64,000 nt of DNA from Bacillus sp. V3-13 (GCF_002860165.1 NZ_PGUZ01000002.1:1-64000); one strand, 5' to 3'. Positions 51,625 through 60,500 are shown, numbered from the stretch's first letter. Notes: a model not told the origin generated them from the sequence alone. Made by a program: numbers and translations.

Positions 51625-52349
51625 GATTTCCGCTTATTGATATGATGAGAGGAATTCATGGAAAGATCAATTCAACCGTATTGGGGGGAGTTCTGGGGGG
51701 GCAGAACTCTCAACAAGTGGCATTTTTGCGCCAGCTGCAAAAAGAGATGAAGGTTGAAGCATTAATGGTCACACCATTACATGAGTTGAATGTCGTTGTA
51801 TTTGATATCGAAACGACCGGTTTTTTTCCCGATCAAGGAGATGAAATGATCTCATTGGGAGCAGTTCGGGTTAGCGGCAGGGAAATTCATGAAGACGAGG
51901 TATTTTACTCACTTGTTCGTTTCGAGAAAAATCTTTCACCGGAAATAGAGAGACTAACCGGAATTACGAACGATCAACTGAAAGACGCACCTTATCTTTC
52001 AGAAGTCCTTATTCAATTTTTTGAATTCGTAAATGGTGATCCCCTTGTTGCCCACCATGCAAATCATGAAAAAAGCTTTTTGCAAAATGCGTGTTGGAAA
52101 CTGTTTCGCGCACCCTTAAAGCATCGGATTGTCGACACATCGTTTTTATACCGAATTGCCGAGCCTGAAGCAAATATGGTCAGGCTCGAAGATTTTTGTG
52201 AACATAACGGCATCCCGATAGCAGATCGCCATCATGCGCTTGGAGATGCAAAGCTGGCCGCCAAGCTGTGGTGCTGCTACCTTTCAAAAATCGAACAGCT
52301 TGGCTGCCGTACTTTATCAGATATATATGAACGGGTTGCGAAGCTGTAG
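51621..52349 (+). CDS. DnaQ-family 3'-5' exonuclease
   Basis: 242 residues. DEDDh motifs: FDIETTGFFPDQ (Exo I), HHANHEKSFL (Exo II) and HHALGDAKLAA (Exo III). An N-terminal extension of about 50 residues (MMRGIHGKINSTVL) precedes the domain. Starts with ATGA overlap on the DUF294 gene, so both are made together. This pairing is seen in other bacteria, where the function is also unclear. Confidence 0.87.
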   Translation: MRFPLIDMMRGIHGKINSTVLGGVLGGQNSQQVAFLRQLQKEMKVEALMVTPLHELNVVVFDIETTGFFPDQGDEMISLGAVRVSGREIHEDEVFYSLVRFEKNLSPEIERLTGITNDQLKDAPYLSEVLIQFFEFVNGDPLVAHHANHEKSFLQNACWKLFRAPLKHRIVDTSFLYRIAEPEANMVRLEDFCEHNGIPIADRHHALGDAKLAAKLWCCYLSKIEQLGCRTLSDIYERVAKL

Positions 52350-52692
52350 ATGGGTATGAAATGATAGGTGGCGTAAACGGGGATTCATTAAGGCAAGGAG
52401 CAGGAGGGCAAATTTGAATTTAAGAATAAAACCTGGCTGGTGAAGAATTTTGATTCTCTAAAAGCTCAGGTTTTATTTTTTTGGGATAAAAAAAATTTTT
52501 TTCGGAAAATATTGAAAAGGTTTTCAGAGAGTGCTAAGATGATGGCGCTTGCCCCGATAATCATTGTGTATATCTTTGCGCAAAAATGGGTGATTAGCGG
52601 CGTTATGAGAGGCTCAATCAAATAAACTGTCATGCGAATGTAGAAGCTATAATAATAAAGCGTACGAATAATAGTGATTGGAGCGATTTTCG
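52350..52692. other. Intergenic stretch with terminator
   Basis: Holds the terminator at 52425-52482 and the leader of the alpha-glucosidase gene; no gene was recognised. Confidence 0.5.
52425..52482 (+). terminator. Terminator of amtB-exonuclease operon
   Basis: AATAAAACCTG / CAGGTTTTATT inverted repeat followed by TTTTTT. Confidence 0.75.
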
Positions 52693-54390
52693 TTGAACAA
52701 AACCTGGTGGAAAGAAAGTGTCATTTATCAAATTTATCCCCGCAGTTTTAATGACAGCAATGGCGACGGTATCGGTGATTTAAAAGGGATTACCGAAAAA
52801 CTTGATTATTTAAAAGAATTGGGTGTCGATGTAATCTGGTTATCACCAGTCTATAAATCCCCAAATGATGACAATGGTTATGACATTAGTGATTACCAGG
52901 ATATTATGGATGAATTCGGAACAATGAAAGACTGGGAGAAGCTGCTTGAAGAAGTCCATAACCGCGGGATGAAGCTGATTATGGACCTGGTCGTGAACCA
53001 TTCGTCCGACGAGCATAAATGGTTTGTGGAATCGAGAAAATCGAAGGACAATCCTTATCGTGATTATTATGTTTGGCGCCCGGGAAAGGATGGCCGCGAG
53101 CCAAATAATTGGGAGTCGGCGTTCAGCGGTTCAGCCTGGCAATACGATGAAGGGACAGACGAATACTATCTACATTTATTCAGCAAAAAACAGCCGGACC
53201 TTAATTGGGAGAATCCTGCCTTAAGGAAAGAGATATACAATATGATGACGTGGTGGCTCGATAAAGGGATTGATGGCTTCCGTATGGATGTTATCAACTT
53301 TATCTCGAAAGAGCCTGGCCTGCCCGATGCCCCCAACCCTGAAGGGAAAAAGTATGTGGGAGGCGGGAGATTTTATATGAACGGCCCCCGTATTCATGAG
53401 TTTTTACATGAAATGAACAACGAAGTTCTGTCGAAATATGACATCATGACTGTCGGCGAAATGCCGGGTGTTACTGTAGACGAAGCAAAGCTATATACAG
53501 GGGAAGACCGCGAGGAACTGAATATGGTCTTCCAATTTGAACATGTGGATCTGGATTCAGGCCCGAATGGAAAATGGGATTTAAGGCCTCTTAATCTTCT
53601 TGATTTAAAGGCAAGTATTACGAAGTGGCAAACAGGCCTCAATGGGGCAGGCTGGAACAGTCTTTACTTAAATAACCATGACCAGCCGCGCATGGTGTCC
53701 CGGTTTGGAGACGACAGGAAATACCGGGTTGAGTCGGCGAAAATGCTGGCGACCTTCCTGCATATGCTTCAAGGTACTCCGTACATTTACCAGGGTGAAG
53801 AAATTGGCATGACCAATGTCCGTTTTGATTCGATTAAAGACTATAAAGATATCGAAATCCTGAATATGTATCGCGAAAAAGTGATTGAAGGCAAAGAAAA
53901 CCATCAGAAAGTAATGGAATCGATTTACGTCAAGGGCCGGGAAAATGCAAGAACTCCTTTTCAATGGGACGATTCAGAGCATGCCGGCTTTACAAGCGGA
54001 GAACCATGGTTGAAAATAAACCCTAACTACCGGGAAATTAATGCAAAACAAGCGGTTGAAGATGAAAACTCAATTTATCATTATTACCGCAAGCTTATTA
54101 AACTTCGCAAAGAACATCCGATTATTGTCTATGGGGATTATCAATTGATTCTTCCGGAAGATAAGCAAATTTTTGCTTATACCCGTTCACTGGAAAATGA
54201 AAAGCTTCTGGTTGTGGCGAACTTCAGCGGTGAAGCTGTGCCATTCTCGTTGCCGGAAGATGTTGAATTCACTGCAGATGAACTATTAATCAGCAATTAC
54301 ACAATTGAAGGAAAACCGGCTTTATCGTTTGAATTGCGTCCATATGAAGCAAGAGTTTATGAGATTAGAAACGAGAATCAAACCGGCTGA
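52693..54390 (+). CDS. malL: GH13 alpha-glucosidase (oligo-1,6-glucosidase type)
   Basis: 565 residues, cytosolic. GH13 blocks: DLVVNHSS, DGFRMDVINFI (nucleophile D), MTVGEMPG (acid E), LNNHDQPRMV (transition-state D). Closest in style to MalL oligo-1,6-glucosidases, which cut alpha-1,6 or alpha-1,4 bonds of maltose- or isomaltose-type oligosaccharides. TTG 52693 behind GGAGCG gives the standard NKTWWKESVIYQIYPRSF start. No sugar transporter nearby. Confidence 0.9.
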   Translation: MNKTWWKESVIYQIYPRSFNDSNGDGIGDLKGITEKLDYLKELGVDVIWLSPVYKSPNDDNGYDISDYQDIMDEFGTMKDWEKLLEEVHNRGMKLIMDLVVNHSSDEHKWFVESRKSKDNPYRDYYVWRPGKDGREPNNWESAFSGSAWQYDEGTDEYYLHLFSKKQPDLNWENPALRKEIYNMMTWWLDKGIDGFRMDVINFISKEPGLPDAPNPEGKKYVGGGRFYMNGPRIHEFLHEMNNEVLSKYDIMTVGEMPGVTVDEAKLYTGEDREELNMVFQFEHVDLDSGPNGKWDLRPLNLLDLKASITKWQTGLNGAGWNSLYLNNHDQPRMVSRFGDDRKYRVESAKMLATFLHMLQGTPYIYQGEEIGMTNVRFDSIKDYKDIEILNMYREKVIEGKENHQKVMESIYVKGRENARTPFQWDDSEHAGFTSGEPWLKINPNYREINAKQAVEDENSIYHYYRKLIKLRKEHPIIVYGDYQLILPEDKQIFAYTRSLENEKLLVVANFSGEAVPFSLPEDVEFTADELLISNYTIEGKPALSFELRPYEARVYEIRNENQTG

Positions 54391-54405
54391 CTGCGCTGTC
54401 ATCAA

Positions 54406-54441
54406 AAAAGGGATTGTATATTCAATATACAATCTCTTTTT
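54406..54441. terminator. Bidirectional terminator after malL
   Basis: AAAAGGGATTGTATATT / AATATACAATCTCTTTTT between convergent genes. Confidence 0.85.
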
Positions 54442-54479
54442 ATAAGTTTAAGAATCGCTTCTTTGAATTGCTTATCAAT

Positions 54480-55337
54480 CTAAAAGATATTGATATCTCC
54501 GCTGGATACATCCAGGTTAATCTCATGTTTTCCTGATCCGTGCGTTCCTTCAATTCCATTTTTATCTTGTTCTTGATTCTTTAGCTGGAAATTACAATCG
54601 ATATTGCCGCTGCTTACTTCGCCTTTTAACTTAAAATCAGCATCGTCAGGCAGGTCGAGATTGGCCTCCCCGGAACTGACATCAATCTTTATCGCATCTG
54701 CCAATTGATCCATCTGTACATGAAACTGACCTGATGATAAATCAGCTTCTATCTCTCCAGTATAGTTCGTTAACTCTGTTTCACCTGAACTAATTTCAAA
54801 GGTACCCTTTTCTGCTGACAGAGAATCAATCCGTACACTTCCTGAACCTGTTTGTTGCTCATATTGGCCAAGGTCGAAGTTTTTTAAGCTGGCCTGTCCG
54901 GAACCCATGTTTAATGATAAATGATTAAGTTTTAGCGGTTGTTTCTGAGATTTTCCTGCATAATCAACGCTGCCAGAGCCAATATTTATATTCATATCTT
55001 TACTGTAATCCTCGGGAATATAAATATCGAGCGTCGAGCTCGTGAAGAACCCAAAATTTTCATACCATTTGCGGCTGTATTCTACAGTAATACTGTCCCC
55101 GCTCTCTTTAACTGTCACTTTTCCTTTTCCGTCAACAACCGCTTCTACATTGTCTCTTTCTTCGGGGATGACCGTTGTTGTTGCACCGGCAACATCGATT
55201 TCAATCGTGTCAATTTTGTTGGTAACATGGGCCTGCTGCTCATCTTCACCAAACAGCAGTCCGGAAAAGCTAAAGTTGGAGAAAAATAATAAGTACACCC
55301 CCAGGATAATGGCAAAAATGACGAAAATTCTTTTCAT
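54480..55337 (-). CDS. LiaG-like DUF4097 surface protein
   Basis: 285 residues: one N-terminal membrane segment (about 4-30), then a beta-helical DUF4097 domain with repeated SSG motifs (VSSGEANLDL, VSSGNIDCNF, VSSGDINIF). Architecture and length equal B. subtilis LiaG, a membrane-anchored protein of the LiaRS cell-envelope stress operon. No liaRS genes are next to it. Ribosome site unconvincing (GCGGGTAA). Confidence 0.8.
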   Translation of the reverse strand: MKRIFVIFAIILGVYLLFFSNFSFSGLLFGEDEQQAHVTNKIDTIEIDVAGATTTVIPEERDNVEAVVDGKGKVTVKESGDSITVEYSRKWYENFGFFTSSTLDIYIPEDYSKDMNINIGSGSVDYAGKSQKQPLKLNHLSLNMGSGQASLKNFDLGQYEQQTGSGSVRIDSLSAEKGTFEISSGETELTNYTGEIEADLSSGQFHVQMDQLADAIKIDVSSGEANLDLPDDADFKLKGEVSSGNIDCNFQLKNQEQDKNGIEGTHGSGKHEINLDVSSGDINIF

Positions 55338-55600
55338 TGGATTACCCGCTTTCTATATTTGCTTTGATGAGATGCATCACCTTGTATATGACATCACAGA
55401 AACGCCATCAACAAGTTCATTCTATTATGGAACATCATTTTTTTCATTGAACCGTGGGATTATTTTTTAATCAGACTTGAGGCTTATGAAATGGTTATGC
55501 CTGTCAACGTATTTAGAAGGTATAAATTGAAAATGAATCTTCCGGTTTTTGTCGAATAATCCCAAAAATAGGGAACCTCCCTATTCGATTATAACAGACA
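55338..55600. other. Intergenic stretch, nothing recognised
   Basis: AT-rich sequence between the LiaG-like gene and the azoreductase terminator; no gene or clear signal seen. Confidence 0.4.
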
Positions 55601-55647
55601 AAAAAGAGCTGTAAATCTGGGACAAGACCAAATTTACAGCTCTTTTT
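55601..55647 (-). terminator. Terminator of azoreductase gene
   Basis: AAAAAGAGCTGTAAAT / ATTTACAGCTCTTTTT stem, T-rich on both sides. Confidence 0.85.
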
Positions 55648-55654
55648 ATGGAAA

Positions 55655-56281
55655 TTAGAATTGATTTGCAGCTGTTGCTGCTTTGCGGATGCCCTCTTCA
55701 ATGATTTCTGCTGCTCTGTCGGGAAATTGGTTATGTCCTTCCACAATAACAGTTGTTACATCCTTGATTCCCCAGAATCCAAGAACAGTCATGACATAGT
55801 TAACCGCCATCTCACTGGAGGCTGCAGGGCCCTCTGAATAAACACCGCCTCTTGCATTTAAAAGGACAACCTTCTTGTCTGAAAGCAATCCTTCAGGACC
55901 CTCTTGTGTATAGCGGAAAGTTTTTCCCGCCTGGCCAAGATAATCGAAATAAGTATGCAGAACCGCCGGGATCGTAAAGTTCCAAAGCGGGAACGCAAGG
56001 ACAATTTTATCCGCAGCAATAAATTGGTTCAAGTACTTATTAACGAGCTCTGCTGCTTGCTGTTCTTCAGGTGTGAGTTCAAGACCGCGGCCGAGCTTGA
56101 ACATACCGTTGATTTTATCAGTATCGTAATATGGCAGATTCTCTGCGAACAAATCTAGTTCTGTGATTTGATCTTCTGGATGGGATTCTTTATAGCTGCT
56201 TAGAAAAGCCTCGTATAATTGCACACTGACTGCTTGCTCAGCAGGACGTGAATTTGCTTTTACGAATAAAACATTTGCCAT
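55655..56281 (-). CDS. azoR: FMN-dependent NADH-azoreductase
   Basis: 208-residue flavodoxin-like quinone reductase/azoreductase. VKANSRPAEQAVSVQLYEAF, AFPLWNFTIPAVLHTYFDY and LNARGGVYSEGP are AzoR signatures for FMN and substrate binding. Detoxifies quinones and azo compounds. Ribosome site GGAGGAAACAG. No recognisable YodB/CatR operator in 56282-56604. Confidence 0.92.
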   Translation of the reverse strand: MANVLFVKANSRPAEQAVSVQLYEAFLSSYKESHPEDQITELDLFAENLPYYDTDKINGMFKLGRGLELTPEEQQAAELVNKYLNQFIAADKIVLAFPLWNFTIPAVLHTYFDYLGQAGKTFRYTQEGPEGLLSDKKVVLLNARGGVYSEGPAASSEMAVNYVMTVLGFWGIKDVTTVIVEGHNQFPDRAAEIIEEGIRKAATAANQF

Positions 56282-56604
56282 TGGCTGTTTCCTCCATTAT
56301 CTATGTTGTCGTTGTTGTATTAGAAAGTGCAATTGTTAGCAGGGAGGTTAAATATGTAGTTAACAAATCTTCCTCTCGTTAAAATCTTTCAAATACGGAT
56401 CATCCGGCCGCCAAACAACAATATGATCATAATGAACAATTTAAAAGATCACCTTGCCACATAGCTGCACAAACAAAATACTTTGCGATTATATAATAGC
56501 TATTTTTTGGCTGTCAAAAAAACTGCCTGCACCGGAGCGAGCTATGTTTTTGAATGGAACCTTTCGGGAAAAAAACTAACAACGATTTTGAAGGAGTGAT
56601 AGAC
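56282..56604. other. Intergenic stretch, nothing recognised
   Basis: Divergent leader region of azoR and the following small gene; a few imperfect inverted repeats, no confident promoter or operator. Confidence 0.4.
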
Positions 56605-57044
56605 ATGGCAGCTAACAAAAAAGAAAAAGAAAGCTTATTGGACCATCAGCGGAAAATACAAGAAGAACAAAAGCAGGAGAGTCAATTTAAGGAACAGGGA
56701 AGAGTGACGAACAGGAATTCAGCCGTCTTGCAGAAATGTTCCAATTCAATCTTGCTTCACAGGTTTATACCGGGTATATTAAAGCTGATCCCAATCACCG
56801 GGTTGTGATGAACGGAATCAATACGAATAAAGTGTATATCGTCCAACATTTTCTGTTTACGGATGGCTTTGCAAAGCAGATTTCAGAAAGTCTTGCAGGG
56901 GAAAAATCGATTTTGAGTGATCCAACCGGTTTTGATGCAAGGCTCCGAAACGTTCTGCGCAAAAGAGTTGCTGACACAAGGGTGAGCCGTGCTATATTTG
57001 GATGTAGAGGTGCTAAGGATGAAAGAAGAGTATTATCCGGTTAA
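56605..57044 (+). pseudogene. Frameshifted small gene of unknown family
   Basis: Starts ATG 56605 behind GAAGGAGTG with a helical, glutamine-rich N-terminus (DHQRKIQEEQKQESQFKEQG). Near 56700 the plausible continuation moves to another frame: SDEQEFSRLAEMFQFNLASQ, then YIKADPNHRVVMNGI and SILSDPTGFDARLRNV up to 57044. One missing base after CAGGG would restore about 146 codons. The end overlaps the next gene by 26 bp. Could be a sequencing error or a genuine frameshift; family not recognised. Confidence 0.55.
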
Positions 57045-57648
57045 TCTTAATTTATCCGGAAAGCTGACTGTCGTGATCGGCGGGGGAAAAGTGGCCGAGC
57101 GAAAGGTTTACGGCCTTCTGAACACGGGCGCCAGGATTTGCGTCGTCAGCCCTGAAATAACGGAGGGCCTAAAAAAATTGGCAGATGGACAGAAGATTCT
57201 TTGGCGTAAAAAAAGTTTTTCCGCTGAGGATATTCAAGATGCAGCATTGATTTTCGCCGCTACAAATAATAAAGAAGCGAATATGGAAGTCCGCAGGGCT
57301 GCTTCGGATTTTCAGCTTGTCAGCATGGCGGATGATCCTGAGCATTCAGACTTTATCGTGCCGTCTGTTTTGAAAAGGGGAAAGCTTTTGATAACAGTCT
57401 CCACCTCCGGAGCCAGCCCCTCACTGGCAAAAGCAATACGGGATGACCTTGCCGAAGCGTATGATGAAAAATTCGAAAACTATCTCGCATTTCTCGATGA
57501 TTGCCGGCAGCTGATCTTAAAAAATGTTACCGATCCCATCAAAAAACAACAGCTGCTCGCAGCCATCATTGATCCTGCTTTTTTAAACAGCAACACCAGG
57601 GAAGAAGAGTTTACAAAATTGTATGCGGAAATTTTAGGAACGGACTAA
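57019..57648 (+). CDS. ylnF: Precorrin-2 dehydrogenase (siroheme synthesis)
   Basis: 209 residues of the CysG N-terminal/SirC/YlnF type. NAD-binding VVIGGGKVAERKVYGLLNTG, then ADDPEHSDFIVPSVLKRGKL and VSTSGASPSLAKAIRDDL. Oxidises precorrin-2 to sirohydrochlorin, a step toward siroheme for sulfite/nitrite reductases. ATG 57019 with AGAGGTGCTAAGG; frame open from 56989. No other siroheme genes adjacent. Confidence 0.9.
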   Translation: MKEEYYPVNLNLSGKLTVVIGGGKVAERKVYGLLNTGARICVVSPEITEGLKKLADGQKILWRKKSFSAEDIQDAALIFAATNNKEANMEVRRAASDFQLVSMADDPEHSDFIVPSVLKRGKLLITVSTSGASPSLAKAIRDDLAEAYDEKFENYLAFLDDCRQLILKNVTDPIKKQQLLAAIIDPAFLNSNTREEEFTKLYAEILGTD

Positions 57649-57685
57649 TTCGCCTTCCCCGGTTGTTTTTTGCTGACAGGAAATT

Positions 57686-57895
57686 CTATAGAATATATGA
57701 CAAAAGATAAATAATCGAGCCGATCAGCGAACACCCCGCAAAAATATAGACAATGTCTGATGCATCAATATCTTCTATATTTTCGATCTCCTCCAACTGA
57801 TTTTCAAAATAAAATGTTTGATACGATTCGCGTGTTAAAGATTCTCCGTGGCTCATATATTCCAAGTTAGACGCCCTTACAGAATTTTCGTTCAT
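57686..57895 (-). CDS. Small tail-anchored protein, sigma-B-like promoter
   Basis: 69 residues: acidic N-terminal two thirds and a C-terminal membrane segment (about 48-68, DIVYIFAGCSLIGSIIYLLS). Ribosome site AAAAGGAGATG. Preceded by a sigma-B-like promoter. Family not recognised. Confidence 0.65.
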   Translation of the reverse strand: MNENSVRASNLEYMSHGESLTRESYQTFYFENQLEEIENIEDIDASDIVYIFAGCSLIGSIIYLLSYIL

Positions 57896-57954
57896 TTCTT
57901 CATCTCCTTTTGAGAAAATATGATATTAATAAGGTGAAAATGTTTTTACTATAG

Positions 57955-57980
57955 ATACCCATTGACAGCCTCTGTGAAAC
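57955..57980 (-). promoter_or_regulatory. Sigma-B-like promoter of small tail-anchored gene
   Basis: Minus-strand GTTTCA, 14-bp spacer, GGGTAT; one mismatch to the sigma-B consensus, 60 bp before the start codon. Confidence 0.55.
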
Positions 57981-58189
57981 GTTTACGGAATTGGAAAATA
58001 AATCTAATGTAAATTTCACTTGGAAAATTCATTGTGTATAGTTTTTGCTCTTGGCTGGAAGGATTATCAAGTTATACTGCATGCTTATTTGGGTATTAAC
58101 AAGATAAAGCCAGCAAATTCATTTTGAAAACCGGTGTAAAAGAAGGCAGCAATGAGAATACTAGGCTTGTCATTGGAGGAGGTTTTTAA
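57981..58189. other. Intergenic leader, little recognised
   Basis: TTGGCT-16-TATACT near 58055-58082 could be a sigma-A promoter for the 78-residue gene at 58190; nothing else seen. Confidence 0.35.
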
Positions 58190-58426
58190 ATGAATAGAAA
58201 AGAAACGGAAAATAAACTGGTTGAGACGAATTTGAAGCTGAACAGCAGGGATACCGAGAGGCGAATTCATGGTTCCACTGAGGGCATGTCTGAGGCCGAA
58301 GCTGCAAATTTAAAGATTCAGGAAGAGTTTTATGGTGAGGAGCATCGTTCAGAATACTCGATATTGCCCTATATTTCAGGCAATCCCAACCCGATTCTTA
58401 TAAAGAATCCTTATGAAAAGGAATAA
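58190..58426 (+). CDS. Small hydrophilic protein, unknown
   Basis: 78 residues, charged, no membrane segment or cysteine; ends in ISGNPNPILIKNPYEKE. Excellent ribosome site GGAGGAGG and an intrinsic terminator right after the stop support expression. Family not recognised. Confidence 0.65.
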   Translation: MNRKETENKLVETNLKLNSRDTERRIHGSTEGMSEAEAANLKIQEEFYGEEHRSEYSILPYISGNPNPILIKNPYEKE

Positions 58427-58456
58427 ATCGGCTTTCACAATGAAAGCCGATTTTTG
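58427..58456 (+). terminator. Terminator of small gene
   Basis: ATCGGCTTTCA / TGAAAGCCGAT with a 3-base loop, then TTTT. Confidence 0.85.
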
Positions 58457-58485
58457 CATGTCAGCGTGCCAACAACACTCATGAA

Positions 58486-58650
58486 TTATTCAAAAGGATA
58501 GTGAACTCCATTCATTTCCCGAAGCAATTCTTTAATATCCTCAATCGCATCTTCCCGTTCATACAGTTCATCCTCGGTCATACGATGAAGGAGCCTTAAC
58601 AAGGAAACTTGTATTTCTGCGATCGTTAAAGCTGTTTCGAGCTTCGTCAT
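58486..58650 (-). CDS. Small helical protein, unknown
   Basis: 54 residues, almost entirely helical and leucine/glutamate rich (ALTIAEIQVSLLRLLHRM, AIEDIKELLREM). ATG 58650 behind AAGGGGAGA. Downstream of the minus-strand XRE gene and may be cotranscribed with it. Unknown. Confidence 0.55.
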   Translation of the reverse strand: MTKLETALTIAEIQVSLLRLLHRMTEDELYEREDAIEDIKELLREMNGVHYPFE

Positions 58651-58711
58651 ATAAGGATCTCCCCTTAATTCCATTTTCGTTCAGCTTTCAATTAGCGGGC
58701 TGCGGTACTCG

Positions 58712-59002
58712 TTACCCCTCATCAGGTTTTTTACTTCTATCGCTTTTGGGCTGCTCTAATGCATCCTCATTGCCAATACTATCGATTTCCCTTATAACTG
58801 CTTCCGTTAGTTTGTCATCAAAAAAAATACTCGGATTTACGTTTAAAATAAGTCCAATAACCTTAAGCCGTTCTGCGTCCAATCTGACACTTCCAGAAGC
58901 AATATGCCGATAACCCTGTAGAGATAAATTCAACTTCTTGGCCATATGTGTTTTTGTAACCCCTCTTGCCTGACGAATACGTTCAACATTTATATGAATC
59001 AA
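58712..59002 (-). CDS. XRE-family helix-turn-helix protein
   Basis: 96 residues. Helix-turn-helix at about 6-58 (GVTKTHMAKKLNLSLQGYRH), then an acidic, probably disordered tail. Divergent from another XRE regulator at 59174; AT-rich intergenic region with repeated motifs between them. Possibly a phage-type or SinR-like switch pair; no phage genes seen. Confidence 0.78.
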   Translation of the reverse strand: MIHINVERIRQARGVTKTHMAKKLNLSLQGYRHIASGSVRLDAERLKVIGLILNVNPSIFFDDKLTEAVIREIDSIGNEDALEQPKSDRSKKPDEG

Positions 59003-59122
59003 AGTACCCCCTCCAAAACAAGAATAACGATTTCCGTTAATAAAATGATACTACCATTTCCTGTTAATGTCAAATAAATTCCATCGGCTCTCAAATTCCG
59101 TTAGTTTTCTATCGAAATTAGT

Positions 59123-59134
59123 TACCAATTGGTA
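59123..59134. promoter_or_regulatory. Palindromic operator candidate
   Basis: Perfect 12-bp palindrome TACCAATTGGTA, 39 bp before the XRE gene at 59174. In the same region TTTCCGTTA-like motifs occur at about 59031, 59058 and 59096. Confidence 0.5.
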
Positions 59135-59173
59135 TTATTGAAATAAATACTAATCCGATAGCAGGTGATTTAT

Positions 59174-59554
59174 ATGTCAATCGGTCACCGAATTAGAGAA
59201 TATAGGAAGAAAAGAAAACTAACACAAAAGGAACTGGCTATAAAAGTCAATGTTTCGTCACAGGTCGTCTCAAATTGGGAGCGGGGATACACATCTCCGG
59301 GCACCGAAGATATTACCAGACTGACAAAGGTACTTGAAGTAACTGCGGATTATTTATTGGGCCGGGAAAACCAGGTGAGAGAACACGGTTATGAAAAGCT
59401 CGCCACGAAACAAGAGGAAAACGAGATACTCGAGCTTCTTAACGATCCAGAGTTTCGGATGTGGCGTGAAGAATTAAAGAATTCTCCAGAAGAAAATCGC
59501 CAGGAAGCTTTTCGTTTTCTCAAATGGCTAAATACGAAAGGGAAAAAATCTTAA
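59174..59554 (+). CDS. XRE-family transcription regulator
   Basis: 126 residues. Canonical helix-turn-helix (RIREYRKKRKLTQKELAIKV, VVSNWERG) at about 5-60, then a helical dimerisation tail. Like B. subtilis SinR/Xre/ImmR-type repressors in size and start. ATG 59174 behind CAGGTGAT; a GTG three codons earlier is less likely. Confidence 0.85.
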   Translation: MSIGHRIREYRKKRKLTQKELAIKVNVSSQVVSNWERGYTSPGTEDITRLTKVLEVTADYLLGRENQVREHGYEKLATKQEENEILELLNDPEFRMWREELKNSPEENRQEAFRFLKWLNTKGKKS

Positions 59555-59617
59555 AACCTGTACCGCATTCAGAAACTGAAAAAAGGCAGGGATTTCAGCG
59601 TAAAATAATAAGCTGAT

Positions 59618-59711
59618 TTAAGCGAAACCCCGGCCTTTCTTTAGGAAAACTCTTTTTTATTCTAGCGAAAAAATACATCGTGAAGCGAAACGGGCGATTG
59701 TTTAAGCAAAA
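59618..59711 (-). repeat. TTTCGCTTA-type repeats at 21-bp spacing
   Basis: The same motif as at 31117-31209 in the opposite orientation: TTAAGCGAAA at 59618, TCTAGCGAAA at 59661, TGAAGCGAAA at 59681 and TTTAAGCAAA at 59701, with a degenerate copy near 59640. Spacing 20-21 bp or twice that. Confidence 0.65.
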
Positions 59712-59744
59712 CCATTTCCCCAGCTCTTTGCGGGGGCAAACGGA

Positions 59745-60500
59745 TCATAACAATTCATTGATATGATAAATCCTGCCTGAATCAATTGTTCCGTTCAGCA
59801 GCTTGTCCATTAATGCATTGGCAACTGTGTGCGGGCTGCGCAAAGCGCCTGTTTCCTTGTATTGCTGAAATTTATCAACATCGTGAAAAGCTTCTGCTGA
59901 AGCGGAACGGATCGTCCCCTGCATGTCAGTATCCATTACACCAGGGCTAAAAGCAATGATTTTATGTGGCCGGCCTGCTGAACGTTGCTCAAGTGCTGCT
60001 GTTTGTGTAAACATGTTTAAGGCAGCTTTCGTGCTGCAGTAAATGCTCCATCCTTGAATAGGCCGCTCGCCTGCCCCTGAGGAAACGTTAACAATCTGAA
60101 GAGGTGTGTTATGGCGATTTGCTTCCGCAATGAACAGGTTTGTCAGTAAAACGGGTGAGGTTAAATTGATTTGAATGCTGTCTTCGACCAGCTGGTCATC
60201 AAGGCGTCCGACCGTTTCAATCGGTTCAATGGCACCGGCGTTGTTGATGAGATAAACAAGCTTTGGCTGCTTTGATAAAAGCGTTGTTGCAGCTGATTTA
60301 AAAGCTTCACGGGCCTGCGGCAAATCGGAGAGGCTGCAGGAGATATGCTGATAAAACAGACCCTTTTCAGCTGCGATCGTTTGCAATTCCTCGTTTGCGC
60401 TTCGGGAAACGGTGATGATGCCAATGTTCTCTGCGAGCATTCTTTTGGCGATTTCTGCACCCAACCCTTTTGATGCCCCGGTAATTAATGCATAGTCCAT
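59745..60500 (-). CDS. yueD: Short-chain dehydrogenase YueD (benzil reductase type)
   Basis: 251 residues. ITGASKGLGAEIAKRM binds NADPH, NNAGAIEPIE, catalytic S in NVSSGAGE and YCSTK (Y, K). Same family as B. subtilis YueD, a sepiapterin-reductase-like (S)-benzoin-forming benzil reductase. ATG 60500 is chosen (AGGAGTG upstream); a GTG three codons earlier overlaps that site. Confidence 0.88.
   Translation of the reverse strand: MDYALITGASKGLGAEIAKRMLAENIGIITVSRSANEELQTIAAEKGLFYQHISCSLSDLPQAREAFKSAATTLLSKQPKLVYLINNAGAIEPIETVGRLDDQLVEDSIQINLTSPVLLTNLFIAEANRHNTPLQIVNVSSGAGERPIQGWSIYCSTKAALNMFTQTAALEQRSAGRPHKIIAFSPGVMDTDMQGTIRSASAEAFHDVDKFQQYKETGALRSPHTVANALMDKLLNGTIDSGRIYHINELL

Noticed and set aside
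52440-52625. 61-codon plus-strand frame between exonuclease and malL
   Set aside because: Begins inside the terminator stem, no ribosome site, no family resemblance.
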